Source: Nocardiopsis trehalosi NBRC 14201 (GTDB taxonomy: Bacteria; Actinomycetota; Actinomycetes; Streptosporangiales; Streptosporangiaceae). From it: a stretch of 64,000 bases of DNA. Where the stretch lies: positions 17,244-81,243 of the forward strand of contig NZ_BCRK01000003.1 in NCBI RefSeq assembly GCF_001552555.1, written 5' to 3'. The translations under genes and the position numbers were made by a program. Of this stretch, positions 19,097 through 29,285 are shown one piece after another. Each line of letters begins with the position of its first letter. Position 1 is the stretch's first letter. The notes beneath the pieces are model-generated. The model saw only the letters and a program-made list of their open reading frames with translations. It did not search any database and had not been told where the DNA came from.

Positions 19097-21009
19097 TCGT
19101 CCGCCTCCTTCGCGGTCTCCGCAGGGGCCGCCGCGGCAGCGGGCAGCTCCTCCTCGGTCAGGTACTTCGCCAGCTCGCCGCGCTCGAACAGCTCCAGCAG
19201 GTCGGGCCGGAGCGGGTCGAGCGGCTGCCGGCGCAGCGCCACCCCGTCGCCGCGCAGCGACGCCACCAGGTTGATCCGCCGCCACTCCGGCGACATCGAC
19301 GGGAAGTCGTCGCGGGTGTGCCCGCCGCGCGACTCCTCGCGCTCCAGCGCGGCCCGCGCGATCGCCTCCGACACCATCAGCATGTTGCGCAGGTCCAGTG
19401 CCAGGTGCCAGCCCGGGTTGTAGACCCGGCCGCCCTCGGCGCGCACGCCCGCCACCCGCTCGCGCAGCTTCTCCAGCGACTCCAGCGCCTGCGCGATCTC
19501 CGGCCCGCGCCGGATGATCCCGACCAGGTCGTTCATCGTCTGCTGCAGCTCCTGGTGCAGCGCGTAGGGGGACTCCCCGGTGTCGCGGCGCAGCGGGGCC
19601 GCGGCCTCCTCGGCCGCCGCCGCGACGTCGGCCTCACTCACCCGGGGCCGCTCACCGCCGAGCCCGTCGAGGTAGGCGGCCGCGCCCAGGCCGCACCGGC
19701 GCCCGAACACCAGCAGGTCCGACAGCGAGTTGCCGCCCAGCCGGTTGGACCCGTGCATGCCTCCGGCGACCTCGCCCGCCGCGAACAGCCCCGGCACCAG
19801 CGCCGCCCCGGTGTCGGCGTCGACCTCGACCCCGCCCATGACGTAGTGGCAGGTCGGCCCGACCTCCATGGGCTCCGCCGTGATGTCGACGTCCGCCAGC
19901 TCCTTGAACTGGTGGTGCATCGACGGCAGCCGCCGCATGATCTCCTCGGCGGGCAGCCGGGTGGACACGTCGAGGAACACGCCGCCGTGCGGCGACCCGC
20001 GCCCCTCCTTCACCTCGTTGTTGATGGCCCGCGCGACCTCGTCGCGGGGCAGCAGCTCGGGGGGCCGCCGGTGTCCGCCGGGGTCGGTGTACCAGCCGTC
20101 GGCCTCGTCCTCGGTCTCGGCGTACTGCGACCGGAACACGTCGGGCACGTAGCGGAACATGAACCGCTCGCCCTCGCTGTTGCGCAGCACCCCGCCGTCG
20201 CCGCGCACCGACTCGGTGACGAGGATGCCCTTCACCGACGGCGGCCAGACCATCCCCGTGGGGTGGAACTGGACGAACTCCATGTTGAGCAGGGTCGCCC
20301 CGGCGCGCAGCGCCAGCGCGTGGCCGTCGCCGGTGTACTCCCAGGAGTTGGAGGTGACCTTGAACGACTTGCCGATGCCGCCGGTGGCGAGGATGACCGC
20401 GGGCGCCTCGAACAGCACCGTGTCGCCGGTCTCGCGCACGTAGCCGAACGCCCCGGCGATCCGCTCGCCGTCCTTGAGCAGCTCGGTCACCGTGGTCTCG
20501 GCGAACACCTTCAGCATGGCCTCGGGGTCGCCGAACTCCGCGGCGTCGGCCTGCTGGAGCTGCACCACCCGCTGCTGGAGGGTGCGGATCAGCTCCAGTC
20601 CGGTGCGGTCGCCGACGTGCGCCAGGCGCGGGTACTCGTGCCCGCCGAAGTTGCGCTGGCTGATCCGGCCGTCCTTGGTCCGGTCGAACAGCGCCCCCCA
20701 GTACTCCAGCTCCAGGATGCGCTCGGGGGACTCCTTGGCGTGCAGCTCGGCCATGCGGGGGTTGTTGAGGAACTTGCCGCCGCGGATGGTGTCGCGGAAG
20801 TGCACCCGCCAGTCGTCGCGGGAGTTGACGTTGCCCAGGGCGGCGGCCGCGCCGCCCTCGGCCATCACCGTGTGGGCCTTGCCGAACAGCGACTTGGAGA
20901 TGATCGCGGTCCGCTTGCCCTGCTGGCGCGCCTCGACGGCGGCGCGCAGCCCGGCGCCGCCGGCGCCGATCACCACCACGTCGTAGGTGTGCCGTTGAAT
21001 CTCGGACAT
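19093..21009 (-). CDS. Succinate dehydrogenase/fumarate reductase flavoprotein subunit (Sdh1 type)
   Basis: 638 residues. FAD-binding GAGGAGLRAAVEARQQG sits near the N-terminus, the covalent flavin histidine is in KAHTVMAEGGAAAA, and the substrate-site segments include FHPTG and GSNRLGGNSLSDLLVFGRR. The ATG at 21009 is 91 bp after the anchor gene. It overlaps the iron-sulfur gene by 4 bases. This flavoprotein is clearly diverged from the one at 24215, so the two operons are not a recent duplication. Confidence 0.95.
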   Translation of the reverse strand: MSEIQRHTYDVVVIGAGGAGLRAAVEARQQGKRTAIISKSLFGKAHTVMAEGGAAAALGNVNSRDDWRVHFRDTIRGGKFLNNPRMAELHAKESPERILELEYWGALFDRTKDGRISQRNFGGHEYPRLAHVGDRTGLELIRTLQQRVVQLQQADAAEFGDPEAMLKVFAETTVTELLKDGERIAGAFGYVRETGDTVLFEAPAVILATGGIGKSFKVTSNSWEYTGDGHALALRAGATLLNMEFVQFHPTGMVWPPSVKGILVTESVRGDGGVLRNSEGERFMFRYVPDVFRSQYAETEDEADGWYTDPGGHRRPPELLPRDEVARAINNEVKEGRGSPHGGVFLDVSTRLPAEEIMRRLPSMHHQFKELADVDITAEPMEVGPTCHYVMGGVEVDADTGAALVPGLFAAGEVAGGMHGSNRLGGNSLSDLLVFGRRCGLGAAAYLDGLGGERPRVSEADVAAAAEEAAAPLRRDTGESPYALHQELQQTMNDLVGIIRRGPEIAQALESLEKLRERVAGVRAEGGRVYNPGWHLALDLRNMLMVSEAIARAALEREESRGGHTRDDFPSMSPEWRRINLVASLRGDGVALRRQPLDPLRPDLLELFERGELAKYLTEEELPAAAAAPAETAKEADE

Positions 21010-21100
21010 TCGCCTGTCTTTCGCTCGCGCGGTACTCGCGGTGCCGGGCGCCCCGTCGCGGCGGGCGCGCGGCCGCCGTGGCGTCCGCGTCGGGAGGGGG

Positions 21101-21919
21101 TCAGTTGTAGATGCGCAGGTCGGTGACCGTCCCGCTGGCCACCAGGGCGACGTAGAGGTCGGTCAGCATGAGGGTGCCGAGGGTGATCCAGGCGAACGTC
21201 ATGTGCCGGGTGTTGAGCGCGGAGATCCACGTCCACAGGCGGTAGCGCACCGGGTGGCGGCCGAAGCTGCTCAGCCGCCCGCCGAACGCGTGCCGGCAGG
21301 AGTGGCAGCTCAGCGTGTACGCCCACAGCAGCACCACGTTGACGATGAGCACCAGGTTGCCCACGCCCAGCCCGAAGCCGCCGTCGGCGCCGTGCAGCAG
21401 CGCGACCACGGCGTCGTAGGTGTTCACCAGGGAGATCAGCACCGCGATGTAGAAGAAGTAGCGGTGCAGGTTCTGGCCGATCATCGGGAACCGGGACTCG
21501 CCGGTGTAGCGGGCGTGCGGTTCGCGGACGGCGCAGGCGGTGGGGGACTGCCAGATCGAGCGGTAGTACGCCTTCCGGTAGTAGTAGCAGGTGAACCGGA
21601 ACAGCAGCAGGAACGGCAGGCTCACCAGCGCGTAGGGCAGGAACCAGGGGAACTCGAACGGGAGGGTCCCGAACACCGCCGACCCGGGCGCGCACGACGC
21701 CGACAGGCACGGCGAGTAGAACGGCGTCAGGTAGTGGTATTCGGCCACCCAGTAGTGGTCCTGCTGGAACACCCGCGCGGTGGCGTATATGACGAAGGTG
21801 GCCAGCCCCAGGGTGGTCAGCAGGGGGCCGACCCACCAGCGGTCGGTGCGGAACGTGCGTTGTGCTATTCGGGCGCGCTTCAGGCCGGAGCGTTCCGGCG
21901 GGGGCAGCGTCGATGTCAT
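21101..21919 (-). CDS. Succinate dehydrogenase membrane anchor (Sdh1 type, five-helix)
   Basis: 272 residues with five hydrophobic helices. Helix 1 begins WWVGPLLTTLGLATFVIYAT. A C-rich periplasmic-type loop has YSPCLSASCAPGS, and a later loop has CHSCRHAFGG. Histidines in HRYFFYIAVLIS and TRHMTFAWI are candidate haem or quinone ligands. It is first in the operon and is followed by the flavoprotein. Such anchors carry electrons from the iron-sulfur subunit to menaquinone. The 560 bp upstream includes a low-GC region that probably holds the promoter. Confidence 0.9.
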   Translation of the reverse strand: MTSTLPPPERSGLKRARIAQRTFRTDRWWVGPLLTTLGLATFVIYATARVFQQDHYWVAEYHYLTPFYSPCLSASCAPGSAVFGTLPFEFPWFLPYALVSLPFLLLFRFTCYYYRKAYYRSIWQSPTACAVREPHARYTGESRFPMIGQNLHRYFFYIAVLISLVNTYDAVVALLHGADGGFGLGVGNLVLIVNVVLLWAYTLSCHSCRHAFGGRLSSFGRHPVRYRLWTWISALNTRHMTFAWITLGTLMLTDLYVALVASGTVTDLRIYN

Positions 21920-22479
21920 TTCCCGGCGTCTCCATCTCGGGCGGAGACCGGTCCGGTGGATCGCCTCGGTGCGCGGGGTCGCGCTCCGCCCCGCGTTCCG
22001 CCGATTCGCCCGCGCGGGCCGGCCGCGTTCCGCAGTGCACCCGGCCCGCGAGGCGGACCGGCTGGATCGTCGCGTGTTTGGCCCCGTGCCGCCGGCGCGG
22101 ACGGGCCGATCCGCACCGCGCGGAAATGGCGCGGACGGCTCAGGGAAGCCACGTTAGGCCGGGGCGATCACGATAACAGCAAGAAATTTACGCGAAATGG
22201 ATGTGAAAAATGCCACTCTCGGGAATGCGCACCGAGCGGTTTATTCCCTTGTGGGGGAAAAGTGTTTTATGTGCCTAATGTGAATGATGGTGACATTGAG
22301 GCGGTTGGGGCTGATGCGTCGCTTTTTCCGAGCGGGAAAGTAAGCCCAGCCTTCATTTGCGGAATCTATCGGAAACGGCGGCGAATTCGGTCCGACCGCG
22401 TTCCGCGCGCCGGGTGATCCGCGTCCCATCCGGGTCCACCGGCCCCCTGGCCCATGTGCCGGCCCGGCCCCACCGGCCC
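21920..22479. other. Upstream region of the Sdh1 operon, with a low-GC patch
   Basis: 560 bp with no convincing gene. 22155-22400 is strikingly less GC-rich than the rest of the window. It carries an imperfect inverted repeat at 22277-22297. A 50-codon GTG frame at 22263 has a GGGGG ahead of it but atypical codon use. Confidence 0.5.
22277..22297. promoter_or_regulatory. CRP/FNR-like inverted repeat in the sdh1-lysR spacer
   Basis: AATGTGA-N7-TGACATT: the outer AATGT/ACATT arms are exact complements, the inner bases nearly so. It resembles the TGTGA-N6-TCACA class of CRP/Cmr sites. It lies about 360 bp from the sdh1 start, so a role is tentative. Confidence 0.3.
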
Positions 22480-23424
22480 TCACGCCGTCAGCGGCGCGAT
22501 GACCTCCAGGTCCTCGCCCAGCTCGTCGCGCGTCAGGTGGGTCAGGTAGGTCATCAGGTGGCGGCGGAACGCCTTGGCGGTGTGCGAGGGGTCGACGTCC
22601 TTGCGGTGCGCGAGCGCGATCGTGCGCAGCAGCCGCGGCCGCGCCAGCGGCACCCCCTGCAGCCCCGGCCGGTTCTTCAGCACCATGCTCGGCACCACCG
22701 CGATGCCCAGCCCCGCCTCCACGAACCGCAGCACCGCGTCCATCTCGCCGCCCTCCACCGCCAGGTGCGGCTCGAACCCCGCCGCCCGACAGGCGTGCAG
22801 CGTCGCCTCGCGCACGTCGTAGCCGCGGCGGAACATCACCAGCGGCCGGTCGCGGAGTTCGGTGATCCGCATGGACGCCCCGTCGACGGCGGGGGAGGGG
22901 GCGCCGGCCGCGCTGACCACCACCAGGTTCTCCCGCAGGATGGGCGTGGTGACGAACGCGGGGTCGCTGCTCTGCAGCGGGAGGATGATCAGGGCGAGGT
23001 CGAGTTCGCCCTTGCCGAGCGCGCGGATGAGGTCGCGCGACCCGCTCTCCTCCACCTGCAACTCGATGCCGGGGAACCGGCCGTGGAACCCGGCGAGCGC
23101 GTCGGCCAGCAGCCCCGCGCACAGCGAGGGGGTGGCGCCCAGCCGGACCCGGCCCCGCCGCATCCCCGCCAGCTCCTGCACCTCGCGGCGGGCGGTCTCC
23201 AGGTCGGTGAGGATGCGCTGGGCCAGCGGGAGCAGGGCCTCGCCGGCCGGGGTGAGTGTGATATTTCCCCGGGCGCGGCGGAACAGGGGCGCCCCGAGGT
23301 CCTCCTCCAGGGCCCGGATCTGCTTGCTCAGCGACGGCTGTGCGACGCGGGAAAGCTCGGCTGCGCGGGTGAAATGCCGCGTCTCGGCCACCGCGAGGAA
23401 GTAGGCCAGCTGCTGGAACTGCAT
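22480..23424 (-). CDS. LysR-family transcriptional regulator between the two SDH operons
   Basis: 314 residues from the ATG at 23424, which gives the canonical MQFQQLAYFLAVAETRHFTR start; an ATG two codons earlier (23430) is also open but lies inside the palindrome. The HTH is in HFTRAAELSRVAQPSLSKQI. The effector domain begins VRLGATPSLCAGLLADALAGF and includes MFRRGYDVREATLHACRAAG. It is transcribed away from sdhC at 23504. Divergent LysR genes usually control the adjacent operon and themselves. The effector is unknown; a C4-dicarboxylate would make sense but is inference. Confidence 0.93.
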   Translation of the reverse strand: MQFQQLAYFLAVAETRHFTRAAELSRVAQPSLSKQIRALEEDLGAPLFRRARGNITLTPAGEALLPLAQRILTDLETARREVQELAGMRRGRVRLGATPSLCAGLLADALAGFHGRFPGIELQVEESGSRDLIRALGKGELDLALIILPLQSSDPAFVTTPILRENLVVVSAAGAPSPAVDGASMRITELRDRPLVMFRRGYDVREATLHACRAAGFEPHLAVEGGEMDAVLRFVEAGLGIAVVPSMVLKNRPGLQGVPLARPRLLRTIALAHRKDVDPSHTAKAFRRHLMTYLTHLTRDELGEDLEVIAPLTA

Positions 23425-23426
23425 GC

Positions 23427-23445
23427 CCATAGCCTACGGCTATGG
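23427..23445. promoter_or_regulatory. LTTR box at the lysR start
   Basis: CCATAGCC-TAC-GGCTATGG: 8 bp perfect arms around a 3 bp centre, with the classic T-N11-A core. It overlaps the first possible LysR start codon and lies about 60 bp from sdhC, fitting autorepression and control of sdhCAB. Confidence 0.7.
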
Positions 23446-23503
23446 TCACCAGCGTTCCTATGACTTAGACGGCCGCGTTTATCAAGTCCTAAAGTGACAG
23501 GTT

Positions 23504-24214
23504 GTGGCGAACAGTACCCTGACCAAGCAGCGATCAGAGGCGTTCAGGTCCTCGGTGGCCCTCAAGTACGCGATGGCGGCCTCCGGAGCGATCCTCGTTC
23601 TGTACCTGATCGTGCACATGTACGGCAACCTGATGATCTTCGGAGGTCAGACGACCTTCGACACCTACGCACACCATCTGCGCGAGATCGGCGAGCCGAT
23701 GCTCCCGCACGAGGGCTTCCTGTGGATCGTGCGCGTGGTCCTCCTGGCGGCGGTCCTCGTGCACGCCTACGCGGCCTTCGTCCTCTGGAACCGCGCGAAG
23801 AAGGCCCGTCCCGCCGGGCAGCGCTACCAGGTGAAGAAGAGCGCGCAGACCCCGTCGCGCCGCTACGCGACCCAGACCATGCGCTGGGGCGGCGTGATCA
23901 TCATCCTCTTCGTGATCTACCACATCCTCCACCTCACGACCAACGACATCGCCCCGGGCGGCGCCTCCGACAGCGCCTACCAGCGGGTCGTCAACGGTTT
24001 CCAGATCTGGTGGGTGACGCTGAGCTACCTCGTCGCGATGCTGGCCGTCGGCCTGCACCTGCGCCACGGCGTGTTCAGCGCGCTGTCCACCCTCGGCGCC
24101 AACCGGGCGAGCCGGCAGCGGGCGCTCCGCAACGCCTCGACCGCCATCGCGGCGCTGATCACGGTGGGCTTCCTGCTCCCGCCGTTCTCCGTTCTCTTCG
24201 GGCTGGTGAGCTAA
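23504..24214 (+). CDS. sdhC: Succinate dehydrogenase cytochrome b558 subunit
   Basis: 236 residues with five membrane helices of the B-type (Bacillus/Wolinella) dihaem cytochrome. Likely haem-ligand histidines are in LIVHMYGNL, VLVHAYAAF, IYHILHL and GLHLRHGVFS. GTG start at 23504; no clear ribosome site, so it may be leaderless. The stop codon touches the sdhA ATG with no gap. With sdhA and sdhB it forms a separate succinate:menaquinone oxidoreductase. Confidence 0.93.
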   Translation: MANSTLTKQRSEAFRSSVALKYAMAASGAILVLYLIVHMYGNLMIFGGQTTFDTYAHHLREIGEPMLPHEGFLWIVRVVLLAAVLVHAYAAFVLWNRAKKARPAGQRYQVKKSAQTPSRRYATQTMRWGGVIIILFVIYHILHLTTNDIAPGGASDSAYQRVVNGFQIWWVTLSYLVAMLAVGLHLRHGVFSALSTLGANRASRQRALRNASTAIAALITVGFLLPPFSVLFGLVS

Positions 24215-26151
<1,937 letters not shown>

Positions 26152-26155
<4 letters not shown>

Positions 26156-26898
26156 ACATCACCCTGCGCGTTTGGCGCCAGAAGGCCCCCGGCGACGAGG
26201 GCCGGATGGTCACCTACCAGGTCGAGGACGTGTCGCCGGACATGTCGTTCCTGGAGATGCTGGACGTCCTCAACGAGAAGCTCACGCTGGCCGGCGAGGA
26301 CCCGGTGGCGTTCGACCACGACTGCCGCGAGGGCATCTGCGGCGCGTGCGGTGTCGTCATCGACGGCGTCGCGCACGGGCCGGAGCGCACCACCACGTGT
26401 CAGCTGCACATGCGCAGCTTCTCCGACGGCGACGTGATCACCGTCGAGCCGTGGCGGGCCAAGGCGTTCCCGGTCATCAAGGACCTGGTGGTCGACCGGG
26501 GCGCGCTGGACCGGATCATCCAGTCCGGCGGGTTCATCAGCGCCCCGACCGGTACCGCGCCCGACGCCCACGCCATGCCGGTGCCCAAGGCCGACGCCGA
26601 CCGCGCGTTCGACGCCGCGACCTGCATCGGCTGCGGCGCGTGCGTGGCGGCGTGCCCGAACGCCTCGGGCATGCTGTTCACCGCCGCCAAGGTCACCCAC
26701 CTCGGCATGCTCCCGCAGGGGCAGCCGGAGCGGCAGGCCCGCGTGGTGAACATGATCAACCAGCACGACGAGGAGGACTTCGGCGGTTGCACCAACATCG
26801 GTGAGTGCGCGGCGGTCTGCCCGAAGGGCATCCCGCTGGACACCATCTCGCAGCTGAACCGCGACCTCCTGGGCGCCCTGGCGAGCGGCAAGGCGTAA
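26152..26898 (+). CDS. sdhB: Succinate dehydrogenase iron-sulfur subunit
   Basis: 248 residues, GTG start overlapping the sdhA stop (GTGA). 2Fe-2S motif [18 protein letters not shown] with a downstream TTTCQLHMR; then [16 protein letters not shown] and [16 protein letters not shown] for the 4Fe-4S and 3Fe-4S clusters. Only distantly similar to the iron-sulfur subunit at 18293. A strong terminator follows 35 bp downstream, marking the end of the sdhCAB operon. Confidence 0.96.
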
Positions 26899-26932
26899 CC
26901 CGCCCCCCCGTTCCGCCGGTTGCGGATTGGAC

Positions 26933-26978
26933 GGCCGGGCCCTCCACCCCCCTCACCTTGGGGGAGGGCCCGGCCTTT
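26933..26978 (+). terminator. Rho-independent terminator of sdhCAB
   Basis: Arms GGCCGGGCCCTCC (26933-26945) and its exact complement GGAGGGCCCGGCC (26963-26975), with C5/G5 extending the stem, then TTT. One of the clearest intrinsic terminators in the window. Confidence 0.85.
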
Positions 26979-27026
26979 CCCGTTCCCGGGGTCCGCGCGT
27001 ACACCCGGAACGGGGGTTGGGGATGG

Positions 27027-27515
27027 TCAGGACAGCAGCCGCAGCCACCGCGCGGCCAGGCTGTCGGGGGCGGGTTCGACCATCGGGGCGAGCGGGGGCA
27101 TCGGGCCCGGCGGGGCGTCCCACCGCAGGGTGAAGTGGACGCCGTTCCCGGTGGGCAGGACGCCCCAGGCGTGGGCGAGGGCGTCGACCAGGATCAGGCC
27201 CCGGCCGCCCTCGCGGTGGAACGTGGCGGGGCGGGCGGCGATCCGGGTGCCGGGCAGCGCCGCGCGGTTGGTGACGTCGGCCCGGAGCAGGCCGCGACCG
27301 ACGTGCAGCGAGATGCCGTAGACGCCGCCGGGGGCGCCGCTGAGCGTGTGCCGGACGGCGTTGGTGGCGACCTCGCTGACGAGCAGTTCGGCGGTCTCGA
27401 TCACCTCGGCGGGGACGTCGGTGTTCGGTGTAGCCCGCAGCATGGCGACGGTCCACCGGCGGGCCCGGCCGACGCTGTCGAGCGTGCCGGGGAAGGGAGC
27501 GGTGTAGGCGCTCAT
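27027..27515 (-). CDS. ATP-binding anti-sigma-like regulator (HATPase, SpoIIAB/RsbW-type)
   Basis: 162 residues from ATG 27515 (MSAYTAPFPG). GHKL ATPase motifs: N-box ELLVSEVATNAVRH and G-box GGRGLILVDALAHAWG. The short single-domain form is abundant in streptomycetes and their relatives. It is often encoded next to XRE/DUF5753 and DUF397 genes (the AbaA/WhiJ-type arrangement), as here. It is divergent from the frameshifted XRE gene. Its partner protein is unknown. Confidence 0.88.
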   Translation of the reverse strand: MSAYTAPFPGTLDSVGRARRWTVAMLRATPNTDVPAEVIETAELLVSEVATNAVRHTLSGAPGGVYGISLHVGRGLLRADVTNRAALPGTRIAARPATFHREGGRGLILVDALAHAWGVLPTGNGVHFTLRWDAPPGPMPPLAPMVEPAPDSLAARWLRLLS

Positions 27516-27773
27516 CGGGTCGCCCCCGTCCACAGGACATAACGCCGAATTCGCGCCGCACGCCGCGAAGCCGTCCGGGGATGCCGCATTTGTGCAGTAG
27601 CGTGATGCATGGATTCCTCGCCTGGCCAATCAGGTGTCGGATCAAGGCCCTGTCCGGCGCGGCGAACGCCGGGCGGGGCCGCTGCCGTTCGGTCGGCAGT
27701 GATGCAACACTCCACTACCAGGCTGCAGTTCTCCAGGGATATCTCCTTGCTGCGAACTTCTGTGGTTCAGTAT

Positions 27774-27790
27774 GGTGATCAGTAATCACC
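27774..27790. promoter_or_regulatory. Inverted repeat upstream of the XRE gene
   Basis: GGTGAT-CAGTA-ATCACC: perfect 6 bp arms, 24 bp before the GTG start at 27814 and next to a -10-like TATGGT. A candidate operator for the XRE regulator itself. Confidence 0.5.
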
Positions 27791-27813
27791 TGGTTCTAGG
27801 GAGTGATGGAACC

Positions 27814-28618
27814 GTGGTCAAGCATCCTCCCGCCTGGATTCGGTTCGGCGGAGAAGTGCGACGTGCTCGCCTGCAGACGGGTATGTCGCAGGAACACCTC
27901 GCTAAATCGATCCCCCTGAGTCAGAGCATGCTGAGTGGTATCGAGCTTGGCAGAAAAGGCGCAAAAAGGGACCACGCGGAGGCGATCGACGTCACTCTCA
28001 ACGCCAAGGGAAAGCTGCTCCGAATCTGGGATTCGCTGAATACGAGCCCTGCTCATCCCGACTGGTTCCAGGGAGCACTGGCTCTTGAGCGACGGGCGAT
28101 CGAGATACGCGAGTATCAGATGGTCGTGATGCCGGGCCTGCTGCAAACGGAGGACTACGCGCGCGCTCTGATTCGACCGGCGCAGCCGTGGGCGTCGTCT
28201 GCCAGGTCGAGGAATTGGTTCGCGCGCGCATGAGTCGGCAGGACCTCCTTGCCGCCCCTGATCGGCCGCTCAGTTGGTTCGTTATAGACCAGGTCGTCAT
28301 CGATCGGGTCACAGGCGACACAGCAGTGATGAGAGATCAGTTGGACTTCCTGCTGAAGCTGGTCGATGAGTACGCCATCCGCTTCCAGATCGTGCCGAAC
28401 GCCACGGCTCTGCATCCCGGCCTGGCGGGAGCCATCCGGATCATGAGCTTCGATGACCGTCCTACGATCGTGTACACGGAGCACGCGCTGGGTGGCGTGC
28501 TGTCGGACCAGGACGAAGCGGTACGCCACTGCACGGCGATCTTCTCCGCCCTTCAATCCGAAGCGATGTCCCCGGGTACTCTGCCGAGTTCATCCGCGTA
28601 CGGAAGGAAGCCCTATGA
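27814..28618 (+). pseudogene. XRE/DUF5753 (WhiJ/Scr1-type) regulator broken by two frameshifts
   Basis: Three frames together encode one complete regulator. Part 1 (27814 to ~28203, VVKHPPAWIRFGGEVRRARL) holds the HTH (GMSQEHLAKSIPLSQSMLSG) and ends VVMPGLLQTEDYARALIR. Part 2 (~28206 to ~28574, VEELVRARMSRQDLLAAPD, then SWFVIDQVVIDRVTG) is the DUF5753 core. Part 3 (~28574-28618) gives the family C-terminus YSAEFIRVRKEAL and stops at 28618. That stop overlaps the start of the next gene by ATGA, which shows that this was the original end. Each junction lacks one base: at 28203-28206 (GCC-AG-GTC) and in CCCGGG at 28571-28576. Either a real pseudogene or two sequence errors. Base composition is lower in GC than the neighbouring core genes. 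Confidence 0.85.
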
Positions 28619-28941
28619 ACGCCGGCGGCTTCGCCTGGCACAAGTCCAGTTACAGCAGTGGCAACGGTGGCAACTGCGTTGAGGTCGGTTGGAGGAAATC
28701 GAGCTACAGCGGGGGCGACGCCAATTCCTGCATCGAGGTGGCGGATGTCCTCTGCGCGTGCGACGCCACCTGGCACAAATCCAGCCACAGCGGCAACCAG
28801 GGCGGGGACTGCGTCGAGGTTGCCGAGGGGCGCCGGTCGGTCCTCGTCCGGGATACGCAGAACCGGGGCCTCGGCCACTTGGGCTTCCCCGCCACCGAGT
28901 GGGCATCATTCCTGCGTGAGGTGAAGAACGGGGGCCTGTAA
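28615..28941 (+). CDS. DUF397 protein with three repeated N-motifs
   Basis: 108 residues; the ATG overlaps the XRE stop (ATGA). A normal DUF397 protein has one W.KSSYS...NCVEV motif followed by a VRDS...F....W..F..... half. Here the first motif occurs three times: WHKSSYSSGNGGNCVEV, WRKSSYSGGDANSCIEV, WHKSSHSGNQGGDCVEV. Only the last is followed by VLVRDTQNRGLGHLGF and EWASFLREVK. Function of DUF397 is poorly known; members sit beside WhiJ-like regulators and influence development and antibiotic production. Paralogous to the next gene. Confidence 0.85.
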   Translation: MNAGGFAWHKSSYSSGNGGNCVEVGWRKSSYSGGDANSCIEVADVLCACDATWHKSSHSGNQGGDCVEVAEGRRSVLVRDTQNRGLGHLGFPATEWASFLREVKNGGL

Positions 28942-28955
28942 GGAGGAGCATCGCA

Positions 28956-29282
28956 ATGGGCCACGGCCTTCTGACCTGGCGTCAGTCCAGTTTCAGCGGC
29001 AACCAGGGGGGCAACTGCGTGGAAGTCGGGTGGCGTAAATCCACCTACAGCGGGGGTGACACCGGCGCCTGCGTCGAGGTGGCGGATGCCCTCTGCGTGT
29101 GTGACTCCTCTTGGCGCAAGTCCAGTCACAGCGGTGCCAGCGGTGGGAACTGCATCGAGGTCGCCGAAGAGGATCGGTCGGTCCTCGTCCGGGACACGCA
29201 GAACCGGGACCTCGGGCATCTCGGCTTCCCCGCCACCGAGTGGGCGTCGTTCCTGCGTGAGGTGAAGTCCGGCGTCCTGTAG
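28956..29282 (+). CDS. Second tandem DUF397 protein with three repeated N-motifs
   Basis: 108 residues, same length as the gene before it, 14 bp downstream, with AAGGAGGAG as ribosome site. Motifs: WRQSSFSGNQGGNCVEV, WRKSTYSGGDTGACVEV, WRKSSHSGASGGNCIEV, then VLVRDTQNRDLGHLGF and EWASFLREVKSGVL. The C-terminal halves of the two proteins are nearly identical while the N-terminal motifs differ, so this is a tandem duplication with some divergence. It ends 3 bp from the convergent methyltransferase gene. Confidence 0.85.
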   Translation: MGHGLLTWRQSSFSGNQGGNCVEVGWRKSTYSGGDTGACVEVADALCVCDSSWRKSSHSGASGGNCIEVAEEDRSVLVRDTQNRDLGHLGFPATEWASFLREVKSGVL

Positions 29283-29285
29283 AGG

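Noticed and set aside
22263..22417. Small GTG-started frame of ~50 codons (VFYVPNVNDGDIEAVGADAS...) in the low-GC patch
   Set aside because: A G-rich leader is present, but third codon positions are not GC-biased like real genes here, and no family resemblance is seen. Kept only as a remark.
28188..28682. Separate 164-codon gene within the XRE locus
   Set aside because: It has no ribosome site or family N-terminus. Its content is the middle of a DUF5753 protein, and its tail is out of frame with the family's C-terminus.
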